From: Sphingobacteriales bacterium
Lineage (GTDB): Bacteria; Bacteroidota; Bacteroidia; Chitinophagales; Chitinophagaceae
Direction: 5' to 3'
Assembly: GCA_016192105.1 (NCBI GenBank)
Contig: JACPUV010000021.1
Span: forward strand, 124,001 to 188,000
Length of the DNA stretch: 64,000 nt
The translations under genes and the position numbers were made by a program. Under the pieces are notes generated by a model. That model ran no database searches and had not been told where the DNA came from. It worked only from the letters and a program-made list of their open reading frames with translations. This document shows, one piece after another, positions 50,941 through 58,586 of this stretch; position 1 is the first letter of the stretch; each line of letters opens with the position of its first letter.

Positions 50941-51630
50941 TTAATTATTAGTTCCCTGCAGGGCCTCTTGTACCGCTTCCCCGGTTGGTGACAGGGAGGG
51001 ATCAAAATAATGGGTCAGGATCCCCTTTTCATTTACCAGGTATTTAGAAAAGTTCCAACCGGGCAGCTTGCTGTTCCAGCCGTTTTTGGCGGGATCTGTC
51101 AGCCATTGAAAAACCGGGTGCTGATCTGCCGATTTTATCACCACGGATTTTTGGACCAGCGGGAAACTGATCCCGTAATTTTTTTTACAAAAGTCCGCGA
51201 TCTCCGCATCGGAACCTTTTTCCTGTTCCTTAAAATCATTCGCGGGGAAGCCGATCACAACCAGCTCAGTTCTCCGTTCTTCGTAAAGCTGCTGCAGGCT
51301 TTCGTATTGCCGGGTATAACCGCAATCACTCGCAGTGTTCACCAGCAGGACTTTCTTTCCTTTCAATGTTGCAAAGTCCAGTGTGTCGCCGTTGTTCAGC
51401 ACTGCTTTCAATGAATAAAAAGACACCGGCGGTATTTTTTTATTATTGGCCCGTTCTTCCGTATTTTTTCCTTTCATCCGGGTGAACCACATCCAGGCGG
51501 GATAAACAGCTCTTAATAGTTTTTGGCGGTAGGTCATATGTACAGCATTGCGGTTTACGATTTCCACATACCCGGCAAAAGCAATGATAACCAGGAGAAG
51601 AACAAACAGGAAGCGCTTTAGTTTTTTCAT
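50941..51630 (-). CDS. Glutathione peroxidase-family protein, membrane-anchored
   Basis: 229 residues. N-terminal helix (LKRFLFVLLLVIIAFAGYVEIV) and ~60 extra residues precede the thioredoxin fold. Catalytic Cys in NTASDCGYTRQYESL, Gln in KEQEKGS, Trp in PGWNFSKYLVNEKG. A paralogue of the gene at 18982; the longer N-terminus suggests a different location or anchor. Six nt upstream lies the aldehyde dehydrogenase stop. Confidence 0.9.
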   Translation of the reverse strand: MKKLKRFLFVLLLVIIAFAGYVEIVNRNAVHMTYRQKLLRAVYPAWMWFTRMKGKNTEERANNKKIPPVSFYSLKAVLNNGDTLDFATLKGKKVLLVNTASDCGYTRQYESLQQLYEERRTELVVIGFPANDFKEQEKGSDAEIADFCKKNYGISFPLVQKSVVIKSADQHPVFQWLTDPAKNGWNSKLPGWNFSKYLVNEKGILTHYFDPSLSPTGEAVQEALQGTNN

Positions 51631-51636
51631 CTCCCG

Positions 51637-53010
51637 TTACTTTATGAAGAATTTCAGCAGTTTCAGTTTCCCTTTCAACGGCGGGTACTTTAGCGCGGGG
51701 TCAAACCAGGCGGGGGTTTTCATGATGGCTTTGTAATGAGTGAATACATCAAACGTATGCCGCCCGTGGTAGGCCCCCATCCCGCTCTGTCCCACGCCGC
51801 CAAAAGGAAGGTGGTGGTTGGTGAACTGCATCGCGGTATTATTGACGCAACCCGTTCCGAACTGCAGCTGCTTTATCCAGGATGCTTCTTTCTTTTTACT
51901 GCCGGTAAAAACATAAAAGGAAAGCGGGTTGGGGTTGCGGCGGATCAGGGCCAGGGCTTCTTCCATTTCCGTAAATGTAAAGAGCGGTAATACCGGGCCA
52001 AAAATTTCTTCCTGCATCACCGGTGCATCCGGATCCACCTCCTCCAGTATCGTGGGTGCTATAAACAGCCCGGACCGGTTATACCGGCCGCCGGCCACAA
52101 TTTTACCCTGTGATAAATAGCGGACCAGGCGGTCAAAATTCTTTTCATTGATAATCTTATTGTACCCATAGGTTTCTTCCGGTTTTTCCCCGTAGAATTT
52201 TACAATGTATTCCTTCATCAGCTGCAGCAGTCTTTCCTTCACCGAAGCATGGACCAGCAGGTAATCCGGCGACACACACATCTGGCCTGCGTTTGAATAT
52301 TTGCCCAATACGATTCTTCTGGCCGCTACGGCGAGGTTGGCATCCGCTTCCACCACGCAGGGATCCTTGCCCCCCAGTTCCAGTGTGACCGGCACCAGGT
52401 CAGCAGCTGCCAGCTGATAGACCGCTTTACCAACGGGAATACTGCCGGTATAAAATACATGATCAAAACGCTGGGCCTTCATCAGGTCCGGTACCACGGT
52501 GGCACCCTCACCCTGAACGACCAGCGCCAGCTCTTCCGGGAGAGCTTCCCGGATCATTTTCTCCACGATAGCAGCTGTTGCGGGTGCGTATTCACTGGGT
52601 TTGATCACCACGGTATTACCCGCCGCAATGGCCCCCACAACGGGGATCAACAATAGTTGCAGGGGAAAATTCCAGGGACCGATGATCAATACCATACCCA
52701 GCGGGGAAGGCTGCAGGTAACTGGAGGAAGGCAGGTTCAGCATATTGGTACCCGCCCGCTCCGGTTGCATCCACTGCTTCAGGTGCCGGAGTGTATGATT
52801 CAATTCCTGCACCAGGAGGCCGTTCTCGGTAAACCAGCACTCCTCGGGAACTTTTTTCAAATCGGTATAAAGCGCCGCATAGATCTCCTGCTCATATTTT
52901 ACCAGCACCTGCTTAAGCGCCAGCAACTGCTGTTTCCGGAATGCATATTCGCGGGTAGCGCCACTGTCAAAATACCGCCGCATCCGCTGTAAACGGGAAA
53001 TATCTGCCAT
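51637..53010 (-). CDS. Aldehyde dehydrogenase family protein
   Basis: 457 residues of the short, class 3-like ALDH type. NAD-binding GPWNFPLQLLL and GNTVVIKPSEYAPA, catalytic Glu in TLELGGKDPCVV, catalytic Cys in SNAGQMCVSPDYLL, and C-terminal GVGQSGMGAYHG. The class oxidises medium-chain or aromatic aldehydes. Same strand as the peroxidase and membrane genes, possibly a small stress operon (ALDH-GPx-membrane protein). Confidence 0.93.
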   Translation of the reverse strand: MADISRLQRMRRYFDSGATREYAFRKQQLLALKQVLVKYEQEIYAALYTDLKKVPEECWFTENGLLVQELNHTLRHLKQWMQPERAGTNMLNLPSSSYLQPSPLGMVLIIGPWNFPLQLLLIPVVGAIAAGNTVVIKPSEYAPATAAIVEKMIREALPEELALVVQGEGATVVPDLMKAQRFDHVFYTGSIPVGKAVYQLAAADLVPVTLELGGKDPCVVEADANLAVAARRIVLGKYSNAGQMCVSPDYLLVHASVKERLLQLMKEYIVKFYGEKPEETYGYNKIINEKNFDRLVRYLSQGKIVAGGRYNRSGLFIAPTILEEVDPDAPVMQEEIFGPVLPLFTFTEMEEALALIRRNPNPLSFYVFTGSKKKEASWIKQLQFGTGCVNNTAMQFTNHHLPFGGVGQSGMGAYHGRHTFDVFTHYKAIMKTPAWFDPALKYPPLKGKLKLLKFFIK

Positions 53011-53063
53011 TCACTTAATTTTATACCAAGATATACCAAATAGGGATACCTTACTGTTTCGCC

Positions 53064-53501
53064 ATGACCGATGAATATTTTATGATGCAGGCCCTGAAAG
53101 AAGCCCGGATTGCATTTGATGAAGAGGAGATCCCCATTGGCGCCGTAGTGGTGTTGAACAAGAAAATCATTGCCCGGGGACACAATATGACAGAGCGGCT
53201 GAACGATCCCACCGCTCATGCTGAAATGATCGCTCTTACCGCCGCCTTCAACGCGATGGGCAGCAAATACCTGCCCGAAGCAACGCTGTATGTAACGGTA
53301 GAGCCCTGTTTTATGTGTGCCGGCGCTGTTTACTGGAGCAAGATCGGCCGGCTGGTGTATGGCGCCGATGATGAAAAGAACGGGTATAAAAAAACAGCCG
53401 GGACCAACTGGCCCTTTCATCCCAAAACCGGGTTGATCCGGGGTGTGATGAAAGAAGAATGTGCCGCCCTGATGAAGTTATTCTTTAAAAACAAACGATA
53501 A
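53064..53501 (+). CDS. tadA: tRNA-specific adenosine deaminase
   Basis: 145 residues. Zinc-deaminase motifs HAEM (TAHAEMIALTAAF) and PCFMCAGAVYWSKI. The sequence around IGRLVYGADDEKNGYKK is TadA-like. Converts A34 to inosine in tRNA-Arg. The next gene follows its stop by one nt. Confidence 0.93.
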   Translation: MTDEYFMMQALKEARIAFDEEEIPIGAVVVLNKKIIARGHNMTERLNDPTAHAEMIALTAAFNAMGSKYLPEATLYVTVEPCFMCAGAVYWSKIGRLVYGADDEKNGYKKTAGTNWPFHPKTGLIRGVMKEECAALMKLFFKNKR

Positions 53502-53502
53502 G

Positions 53503-53811
53503 ATGGCAAAAACCGCCAACTCCCCAAAAACGATCACCACGCACCCCCGCACCGGGAGCCGGCTCCGGATCGAAGCGGCCGTTTATGCTCCCTTCAAAGC
53601 AGCGATCCTGCAAAGCCTGAAAGGCAGCCAGGGAAAAACATTCACCGAACTGGCAGCAGATGTCACAAAAAACATCCGGAAAAAATTACCCTCTTTTAAA
53701 AAGTCCATCCCCTGGTACACGATCTCTGTCCGGCTCGACCTGGAAACCCGGGGGCTGGTAGAGACTTTTACAGAAAAAGGAAAGAAATTAAACCGGCTGA
53801 AGAAAGCCTGA
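53503..53811 (+). CDS. Small winged-helix-like protein (DUF6958-like)
   Basis: 102 residues, basic. ILQSLKGSQGKTFTELAADVTKNIRKKL and IPWYTISVRLDLETRGLVETF fit a winged-helix fold, and the pattern recalls DUF6958 proteins. No catalytic residue is apparent. Starts one nt after tadA, so co-translated. Function unknown. Confidence 0.65.
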   Translation: MAKTANSPKTITTHPRTGSRLRIEAAVYAPFKAAILQSLKGSQGKTFTELAADVTKNIRKKLPSFKKSIPWYTISVRLDLETRGLVETFTEKGKKLNRLKKA

Positions 53812-53883
53812 GTTGCGAAATCAGAAACAATTATAGCCCGGGCCGGTAATTTAAACTTCCAGGGCTTAATTTTGTTGACGTAT

Positions 53884-53895
53884 CAGTACGTACTG
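53884..53895. promoter_or_regulatory. Palindromic operator-like site in the sodB promoter
   Basis: CAGTACGTACTG, a perfect 12-bp palindrome, 10 nt after TTTTG (53870-53874) and just before the TATTATAC region. It lies where a repressor or activator would overlap the promoter of sodB. Confidence 0.4.
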
Positions 53896-53927
53896 TATTA
53901 TACTTTCAACAATCAAAAATTAATATT

Positions 53928-54530
53928 ATGGCATTTACCTTAGCACCCCTTCCTTATGCACATGATGCACTGGAACCGCATATTGACACGCTGACCATGC
54001 AGATCCATCATGGCAAACACCACCAGGCCTATGTAGATAACCTGAACAAGGCCGTGGCGGGTACGCCCAACGAAGGCAAATCCTTAACGGAGCTTGTTGC
54101 AATAGCCGGTTCTATTTCCCCGGCAGTCCGGAATAACGGTGGCGGACACTGGAACCATAGCTTTTTCTGGGAAAGCCTGGCAGCACCGGCCGGCAGCGCC
54201 CCGACTGGTAAACTGGCTGACGCGATCAATACCGCATTCGGCTCATTTGACGCATTCAGGGAAAAATTTGCAACAGCCGGCATGACCCGTTTCGGCAGTG
54301 GATGGGCCTGGCTGATCGTTAAAGAAGGCAAACTGGAAATCAGTTCCACCCCCAACCAGGATAACCCGCTGATGGATGTAGCGGAAGTAAAGGGAACACC
54401 CCTGCTCGGCGTGGATGTATGGGAACATGCTTATTACCTGAAATACCAGAACCGCAGAGCGGATTACCTGGCCGCATTCTGGAATGTGGTCAACTGGAAT
54501 AAAGTAGCAGAACGGTTTGCCGCGGCTTAA
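53928..54530 (+). CDS. sodB: Superoxide dismutase (Fe/Mn)
   Basis: 200 residues, no signal peptide, so cytosolic. Metal ligands: [13 protein letters not shown] (first His), HWNHSFFW (second), [19 protein letters not shown] (Asp and third His). Converts superoxide to peroxide and oxygen. Ends in a terminator. A palindrome overlaps its promoter. Confidence 0.96.
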   Translation: MAFTLAPLPYAHDALEPHIDTLTMQIHHGKHHQAYVDNLNKAVAGTPNEGKSLTELVAIAGSISPAVRNNGGGHWNHSFFWESLAAPAGSAPTGKLADAINTAFGSFDAFREKFATAGMTRFGSGWAWLIVKEGKLEISSTPNQDNPLMDVAEVKGTPLLGVDVWEHAYYLKYQNRRADYLAAFWNVVNWNKVAERFAAA

Positions 54531-54557
54531 TTAACAGATTACCCCGGATCTAAAAAG

Positions 54558-54581
54558 CACCTGTATCCCAGGTGTTTTTTT
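54558..54581 (+). terminator. Intrinsic terminator after sodB
   Basis: CACCTG, loop TATCC, CAGGTG, then T7 (54575-54581). The A-rich left flank (AAAAAG) could let it act for the convergent response-regulator gene as well. Confidence 0.75.
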
Positions 54582-54589
54582 GTTTCTGC

Positions 54590-55213
54590 TTAACGCAATT
54601 TGTTCAGCTTATTGACGGCCCCAATCCGGTTATTGACATGCAGTTTGATATAAATATTCTTCAGGTGCTTGGTAACGGTATGGGCACTCAGGTTGATCCT
54701 GGTTGCCACTTCCTTTATTACCAGCCCGGTGGAGATCAGGTGCAGGATTTCATTTTCCCGGTCCGACAGTTCAGATAATTTGGGCAGGGGCTGTTTATCC
54801 CGGAAAACCGAGATGACTTTTTTGGCAATGTACCGGCTCATCGGGGCGCCCCCACTGTACAATTCCTGCAGGGAACTGATAATTTCATGAGCGAGCGAGT
54901 CTTTCAGGAGATAGCCGCTGGCCCCGTTGCGGAGCGCATTGAATACATATTCATTGTCGTCATAAAAAGAACAGACCATGCACTGAATTTCCGGGCGCAA
55001 TTTTTTTATCTTATAGATCAGGTCCACCCCGCTCATCCCCGGAAGTTTGATATCAACTACTGCAATCGCCGGAGGGTTTACTAATATATGGGGAAGGGCC
55101 GTTTCCGCGGAGTCATAGCTATGAAGGATCCTGAAATCATCAGACGCATTAATAAAATCCTCGAGCCCTTCCCGGTAGTTTTTATCATCTTCTATTATCG
55201 AAACCGTAATCAC
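54590..55213 (-). CDS. NarL/FixJ-family response regulator (orphan)
   Basis: 207 residues. Receiver (1-120) with Asp at VVDIKLPGM (D54) and K in SGYLLKDS; LuxR helix-turn-helix (~145-205) with LSDRENEILHLISTGLVIKEVATRINLSAHTVTKHLKNI. No histidine kinase gene adjoins it. Targets unknown. Convergent with sodB. Confidence 0.9.
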   Translation of the reverse strand: MITVSIIEDDKNYREGLEDFINASDDFRILHSYDSAETALPHILVNPPAIAVVDIKLPGMSGVDLIYKIKKLRPEIQCMVCSFYDDNEYVFNALRNGASGYLLKDSLAHEIISSLQELYSGGAPMSRYIAKKVISVFRDKQPLPKLSELSDRENEILHLISTGLVIKEVATRINLSAHTVTKHLKNIYIKLHVNNRIGAVNKLNKLR

Positions 55214-55285
55214 AGTACATTAATTATCCTACAAGATACTGAATTATTAAAGTTAAATATAAAATGAAGCGTTAATGCTGCTGGT

Positions 55286-55531
55286 TCAGGGCACCGGATC
55301 GTACCCACTGCCGCCCCAGGGATGACAACGGCTGATTCTTTTAAGGGAGAGCCAGGATCCTTTGAACAATCCGTGTTTCTTTAATGCTTCGGCCGCATAG
55401 TGTGAACAGGTAGGGGTAAAGCGGCACTTGGGTCCCAGCCAGGGGGAGATGATCCACTGGTACAGTTTAATAAGGACAATAAAGGGCAGGCTCAGCAGCT
55501 GACCCGTCACCCGGAGTATCTCTTTACCCAT
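55286..55531 (-). CDS. yidD: Membrane protein insertion efficiency factor YidD
   Basis: 81 residues. [70 protein letters not shown] is the YidD pattern with its conserved cysteines. Overlaps rnpA by 8 nt; the order rpmH-rnpA-yidD is universal in bacteria. It helps YidC-dependent insertion. Confidence 0.95.
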   Translation of the reverse strand: MGKEILRVTGQLLSLPFIVLIKLYQWIISPWLGPKCRFTPTCSHYAAEALKKHGLFKGSWLSLKRISRCHPWGGSGYDPVP

Positions 55532-55904
55532 TTACCCGTTTATTAAGTTTTTGTATAATAATACCGGTGATGCTATAGAGCGTATTAAAATCCGGCAATT
55601 CCCGGTCCGTATAAACGAAGAAAATATGGAGTCCCGTTTCTTTTACCCGGGGCTGCTGCTCCAGTTCATTTTTCTGCAAGCGCCAGGTTTCTCTCAGCAC
55701 CCGCTTCACCCGGTTACGGTCAACCGCTTTTTTAAACAGTTTCGAACTGACCGCCACTCCAAACTGCAGCCTGCCTGTTTTGGTTTCCTGGTAAAAAACA
55801 CGGATGGGGGAATGGCTAAAGCGCTGCCCCTCCCTGAACAACTGATCAATGGCTTTCCGGCTTTTCAGCCTTTCCCGCTTTCCAAGTGTAAACTGTTTTG
55901 CCAC
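55524..55904 (-). CDS. rnpA: Ribonuclease P protein component
   Basis: 126 residues. [21 protein letters not shown], then [28 protein letters not shown] with the conserved RNR motif. Binds the RNase P RNA and matures tRNA 5' ends. Separated from rpmH by a strong hairpin. Confidence 0.95.
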   Translation of the reverse strand: MAKQFTLGKRERLKSRKAIDQLFREGQRFSHSPIRVFYQETKTGRLQFGVAVSSKLFKKAVDRNRVKRVLRETWRLQKNELEQQPRVKETGLHIFFVYTDRELPDFNTLYSITGIIIQKLNKRVNG

Positions 55905-55908
55905 AAAT

Positions 55909-55941
55909 AAAAAAGGGCTGTATCTAAAACCGATACAGCCC
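55909..55941 (-). terminator. Hairpin terminator between rpmH and rnpA
   Basis: On the minus strand GGGCTGTATC (from 55941 down), a 7-nt loop, GATACAGCCC, and a T-rich TTTTTTATTT. A perfect 10-bp stem. Could partly stop transcripts after rpmH and so reduce rnpA and yidD. Confidence 0.75.
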
Positions 55942-55985
55942 TGTAAAAATATTAAAACCTCCGTTGAATCAACGGGGAAACCTTT

Positions 55986-56141
55986 TTACTTCAGCTTGCG
56001 CTCATCAGAAACAGTCAGCTTCTTACGGCCTTTGGCCCGACGGCTGGCTAATACTTTACGGCCATTGGCAGTTTCCATACGTTTACGGAAACCATGCACG
56101 GACTTGCGGCGCTTACGATGAGGTTGGAATGTACGTTTCAT
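55986..56141 (-). CDS. rpmH: Ribosomal protein bL34
   Basis: 51 residues, [20 protein letters not shown], then [20 protein letters not shown] and [11 protein letters not shown]: the complete bL34 sequence. First gene of rpmH-rnpA-yidD. A -7 box lies about 100 nt upstream. Confidence 0.97.
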   Translation of the reverse strand: MKRTFQPHRKRRKSVHGFRKRMETANGRKVLASRRAKGRKKLTVSDERKLK

Positions 56142-56241
56142 AATTATTTCGCTTTTTCACTGTTTGAAATACGGACCGGGAGAACGGCCCTGGTTTCAGG
56201 CTGACAGCAGATCACCACACCCACTGTTCGTGAAAGGACCG

Positions 56242-56249
56242 CAAAGGTA
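56242..56249 (-). promoter_or_regulatory. -7 box of the rpmH operon
   Basis: TACCTTTG on the minus strand, perfect TAnnTTTG, giving a leader of about 95 nt. Confidence 0.45.
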
Positions 56250-56361
56250 AGGGTTGGGCAGCATAAGAAGAAAGTCAGCCGGGATTAATTTTACGCCCGC
56301 ATGAAAGCTTCTTTTAGCCTGCCGGCCATTCCAGCTAAATAGGGTTGTAACCAAATGATTA

Positions 56362-57201
56362 TCATTTCACTGCAACATCCAAGTCCAGGTGTTCTGACCG
56401 CACTTTTTCGCCAAAGAAAACAGTGGCATGGTTATCAAAATCCTCCGCGGAGTCGGTGGTATAGAAACTGCGGCGCCCCCCCTTACTGCAGCGGTTTTCT
56501 ATTTCCGGGTGCCGTTGCAGGTAATCAGCCAGGCTTCCGGCAACGATCTCGCCCTGGGAAAGCAATTTGACCCCGACAGGGAGGTACTCTTCAATTTTTT
56601 CCCGGAGTAAGGGATAATGCGTACAGGCCAGCAGGATCACATCAATATCTTCCCCCTTTTCAAAAATATTTTCCAGGTTTTTCTTTACAAAATAATCAGC
56701 TCCTTTGCTATGCTGCTCGTTATTCTCTACCAGGGGTACCCACATGGGACAGGCTTCCTGGACCACCTGCAGCTCGGGGAAAAACTTAGCGATCTCCAGC
56801 GGGTAAGATCCGGAGGCCACGGTACCGTTGGTCGCTAACACGCCGACCTTACCTGTTTCAGAAAAAGTTCCAATGATCTCGGCGGTAGGCCGTATCACGC
56901 CCAATACCCGGTTCCCCGGCGCCAGCCCGGGCAGGTCATTTTGTTGTATGGTCCGCAGGGCTTTGGCCGAGGCCGTATTACAGGCCAGGATTACCAGGGA
57001 ACAGCCCTGGTCAAAAAACCATTTTACGCATTGAAGTGTGTAATGATATACGGTATCAAATGACCGGTTTCCGTAGGGAGAACGGGCGCTGTCACCGAGG
57101 TAGAGATAATCGTATTGCGGCAATTTCCGGACAATTTCCTTCAATACGGTAAGACCTCCGTAACCGGAATCAAAGACGCCGATGGGGTTTCTGGTTGACA
57201 T
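56362..57201 (-). CDS. murI: Glutamate racemase
   Basis: 279 residues. IGVFDSGYGGLTVLKEI, the two catalytic cysteines in LACNTASA and LLACTHYPLL, and DSARSPYGNRS. Makes D-glutamate for peptidoglycan. Last gene of the envelope cluster on this strand but with its own -7 box TAACTTTG 4 nt before the ATG. Confidence 0.96.
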   Translation of the reverse strand: MSTRNPIGVFDSGYGGLTVLKEIVRKLPQYDYLYLGDSARSPYGNRSFDTVYHYTLQCVKWFFDQGCSLVILACNTASAKALRTIQQNDLPGLAPGNRVLGVIRPTAEIIGTFSETGKVGVLATNGTVASGSYPLEIAKFFPELQVVQEACPMWVPLVENNEQHSKGADYFVKKNLENIFEKGEDIDVILLACTHYPLLREKIEEYLPVGVKLLSQGEIVAGSLADYLQRHPEIENRCSKGGRRSFYTTDSAEDFDNHATVFFGEKVRSEHLDLDVAVK

Positions 57202-57205
57202 ACAT

Positions 57206-57213
57206 CAAAGTTA
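57206..57213 (-). promoter_or_regulatory. -7 box of murI (leaderless)
   Basis: TAACTTTG on the minus strand, perfect TAnnTTTG, ending 4 nt before the ATG at 57201. Transcription would begin at or within a nucleotide or two of the start codon. Confidence 0.55.
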
Positions 57214-57389
57214 ATTAAGAGTTTGAAGTTTGCAGTCTGTAGTCCCTTCTCAGCGGGTTATATTATAAAATGTACTTCACTTTTTTATCGGGTAATCAGT
57301 GACAATTTATGTGCACCCCTGACTACCCGCCCGCTTCTCGGCCTTTTCTTCCCGTCCTTCCTTTCTTCCCGGCTATTTTTTTCGCGGAC

Positions 57390-57417
57390 AAAAAAAATGT
57401 CCCGGAAACCCGGGACA
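57390..57417 (-). terminator. Intrinsic terminator after the second ompH gene
   Basis: On the minus strand TGTCCCGG, loop GTTT, CCGGGACA, then T8. A perfect 8-bp stem just downstream of the ompH stop at 57443, separating the bamA-ompH-ompH transcript from murI. Confidence 0.85.
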
Positions 57418-57442
57418 GCCTTCAATAAAATTAAATCTCCTC

Positions 57443-57979
57443 TTATTTACCACCAGGCGCGGGCGCTCCGGTCGGAATCTTCAGTTTCAGCTTGGCAGCC
57501 ACCAGTGCCAGCATATCATCTCCATCGGGAGCCACCAGTAAAGTCTCTTTGCTTATTACATGGGTGTATCCTTTTTCCTTCGCTACCAGTTTGATCGCAT
57601 CATAGGCTTTGCGGTACAGGGGAGCCAGTATTTCATTTTGTTTGTTCTCCAGGGCCTGGTTTGAAAGCTGCTGCCAGTTCTGGATCTGGTAAATGTAAGC
57701 AGGCAGTTTCTTTGCAATCTCATCCCGAACCGCTTTGGGAGTTTTTACAGAATCCCGGTAAAGGCTGTCATCCCATTGGTAGCGCTGCACCAGGGAGGCA
57801 TATTCAGGATTCAGGGAATCAACCTGGAACCGCTCCAGCACAGAGTCGATCTTGGTGGTTTCGGGGAACAGACTCACCACATCATCAATTTTAATGTAGC
57901 CGATCTTTGTTTGTGCATTAGCAGCACCTGAAAAAGCCAGCAAACCCACTATTGCAATGACTGTAAGAATTTTTTTCAT
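57443..57979 (-). CDS. OmpH/Skp-family periplasmic chaperone (second copy)
   Basis: 178 residues. Signal peptide (LTVIAIVGLLAFSGAANAQ), a coiled-coil/helical arm region (~45-110) and C-terminal strand region ending in a Pro/Gly-rich tail PTGAPAPGGK. Skp-like proteins hold unfolded outer-membrane proteins for BamA. Downstream of the first ompH gene. Confidence 0.88.
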   Translation of the reverse strand: MKKILTVIAIVGLLAFSGAANAQTKIGYIKIDDVVSLFPETTKIDSVLERFQVDSLNPEYASLVQRYQWDDSLYRDSVKTPKAVRDEIAKKLPAYIYQIQNWQQLSNQALENKQNEILAPLYRKAYDAIKLVAKEKGYTHVISKETLLVAPDGDDMLALVAAKLKLKIPTGAPAPGGK

Positions 57980-58051
57980 CTCGATTTTTTTGTTATGCTT
58001 TATATGATTCTAAAAAAACGCAGTTAGTTGCGCCTTAACTTTCTTTAACAA

Positions 58052-58561
58052 TTACTTTACCCCCAGGTCCCGCAGCACATCTTCGCTCTTGTCCAGTTTG
58101 GGGTCGGCAAATATAATGGTAATTCCTTCACTTTTATCCAGTACAAAATCATAGCCCCGGCTTACAGCCATTTTCTGTACGGCGTTGTACACTTTGTCCT
58201 GAACCGGCTTGACGAGTTCCTGCCTCTTTTTGAACAGATCTCCCTCAAAACCAAAGCGTTTGCGCTGTAAATCCCGGAGGTCTTTTTCCTTATTGAAAAG
58301 CTGGTCCTCCCTTTTTTTACGCAGTTCTTCCGTAAGCATTACCTGTTCCGCCTCATAGTCCTTGTACATTTTATCCAGTTCGGCCTGTTTGCTGTCAATA
58401 TCCTTCTGCCAGCCGGCCGCAATATCATCCAGTTGTTTCTGGGCCTCTTTGTATTCGGGCATTTTATCCAGGATATAGCGGGTATCGATGATTGCATATT
58501 TCTGGGCGAAACCAGCGAAGCCCAGTCCCAGCATACAGGCAAGAAGAACTATCTTTTTCAT
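58052..58561 (-). CDS. OmpH/Skp-family periplasmic chaperone (first copy)
   Basis: 169 residues from ATG at 58561 (MKKIVLLACMLGLGFAGFAQ signal); 13 extra upstream residues would overlap the bamA stop. YAIIDTRYILDKMPEYKEAQKQLDDIAAGW and the long helical arm LDKMYKDYEAEQVMLTEELRKKREDQLFNKEKDL are typical Skp. Directly after bamA, the usual order. Confidence 0.92.
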   Translation of the reverse strand: MKKIVLLACMLGLGFAGFAQKYAIIDTRYILDKMPEYKEAQKQLDDIAAGWQKDIDSKQAELDKMYKDYEAEQVMLTEELRKKREDQLFNKEKDLRDLQRKRFGFEGDLFKKRQELVKPVQDKVYNAVQKMAVSRGYDFVLDKSEGITIIFADPKLDKSEDVLRDLGVK

Positions 58562-58586
58562 ATAAAGGAATTTGTGGTTTAAAAAT

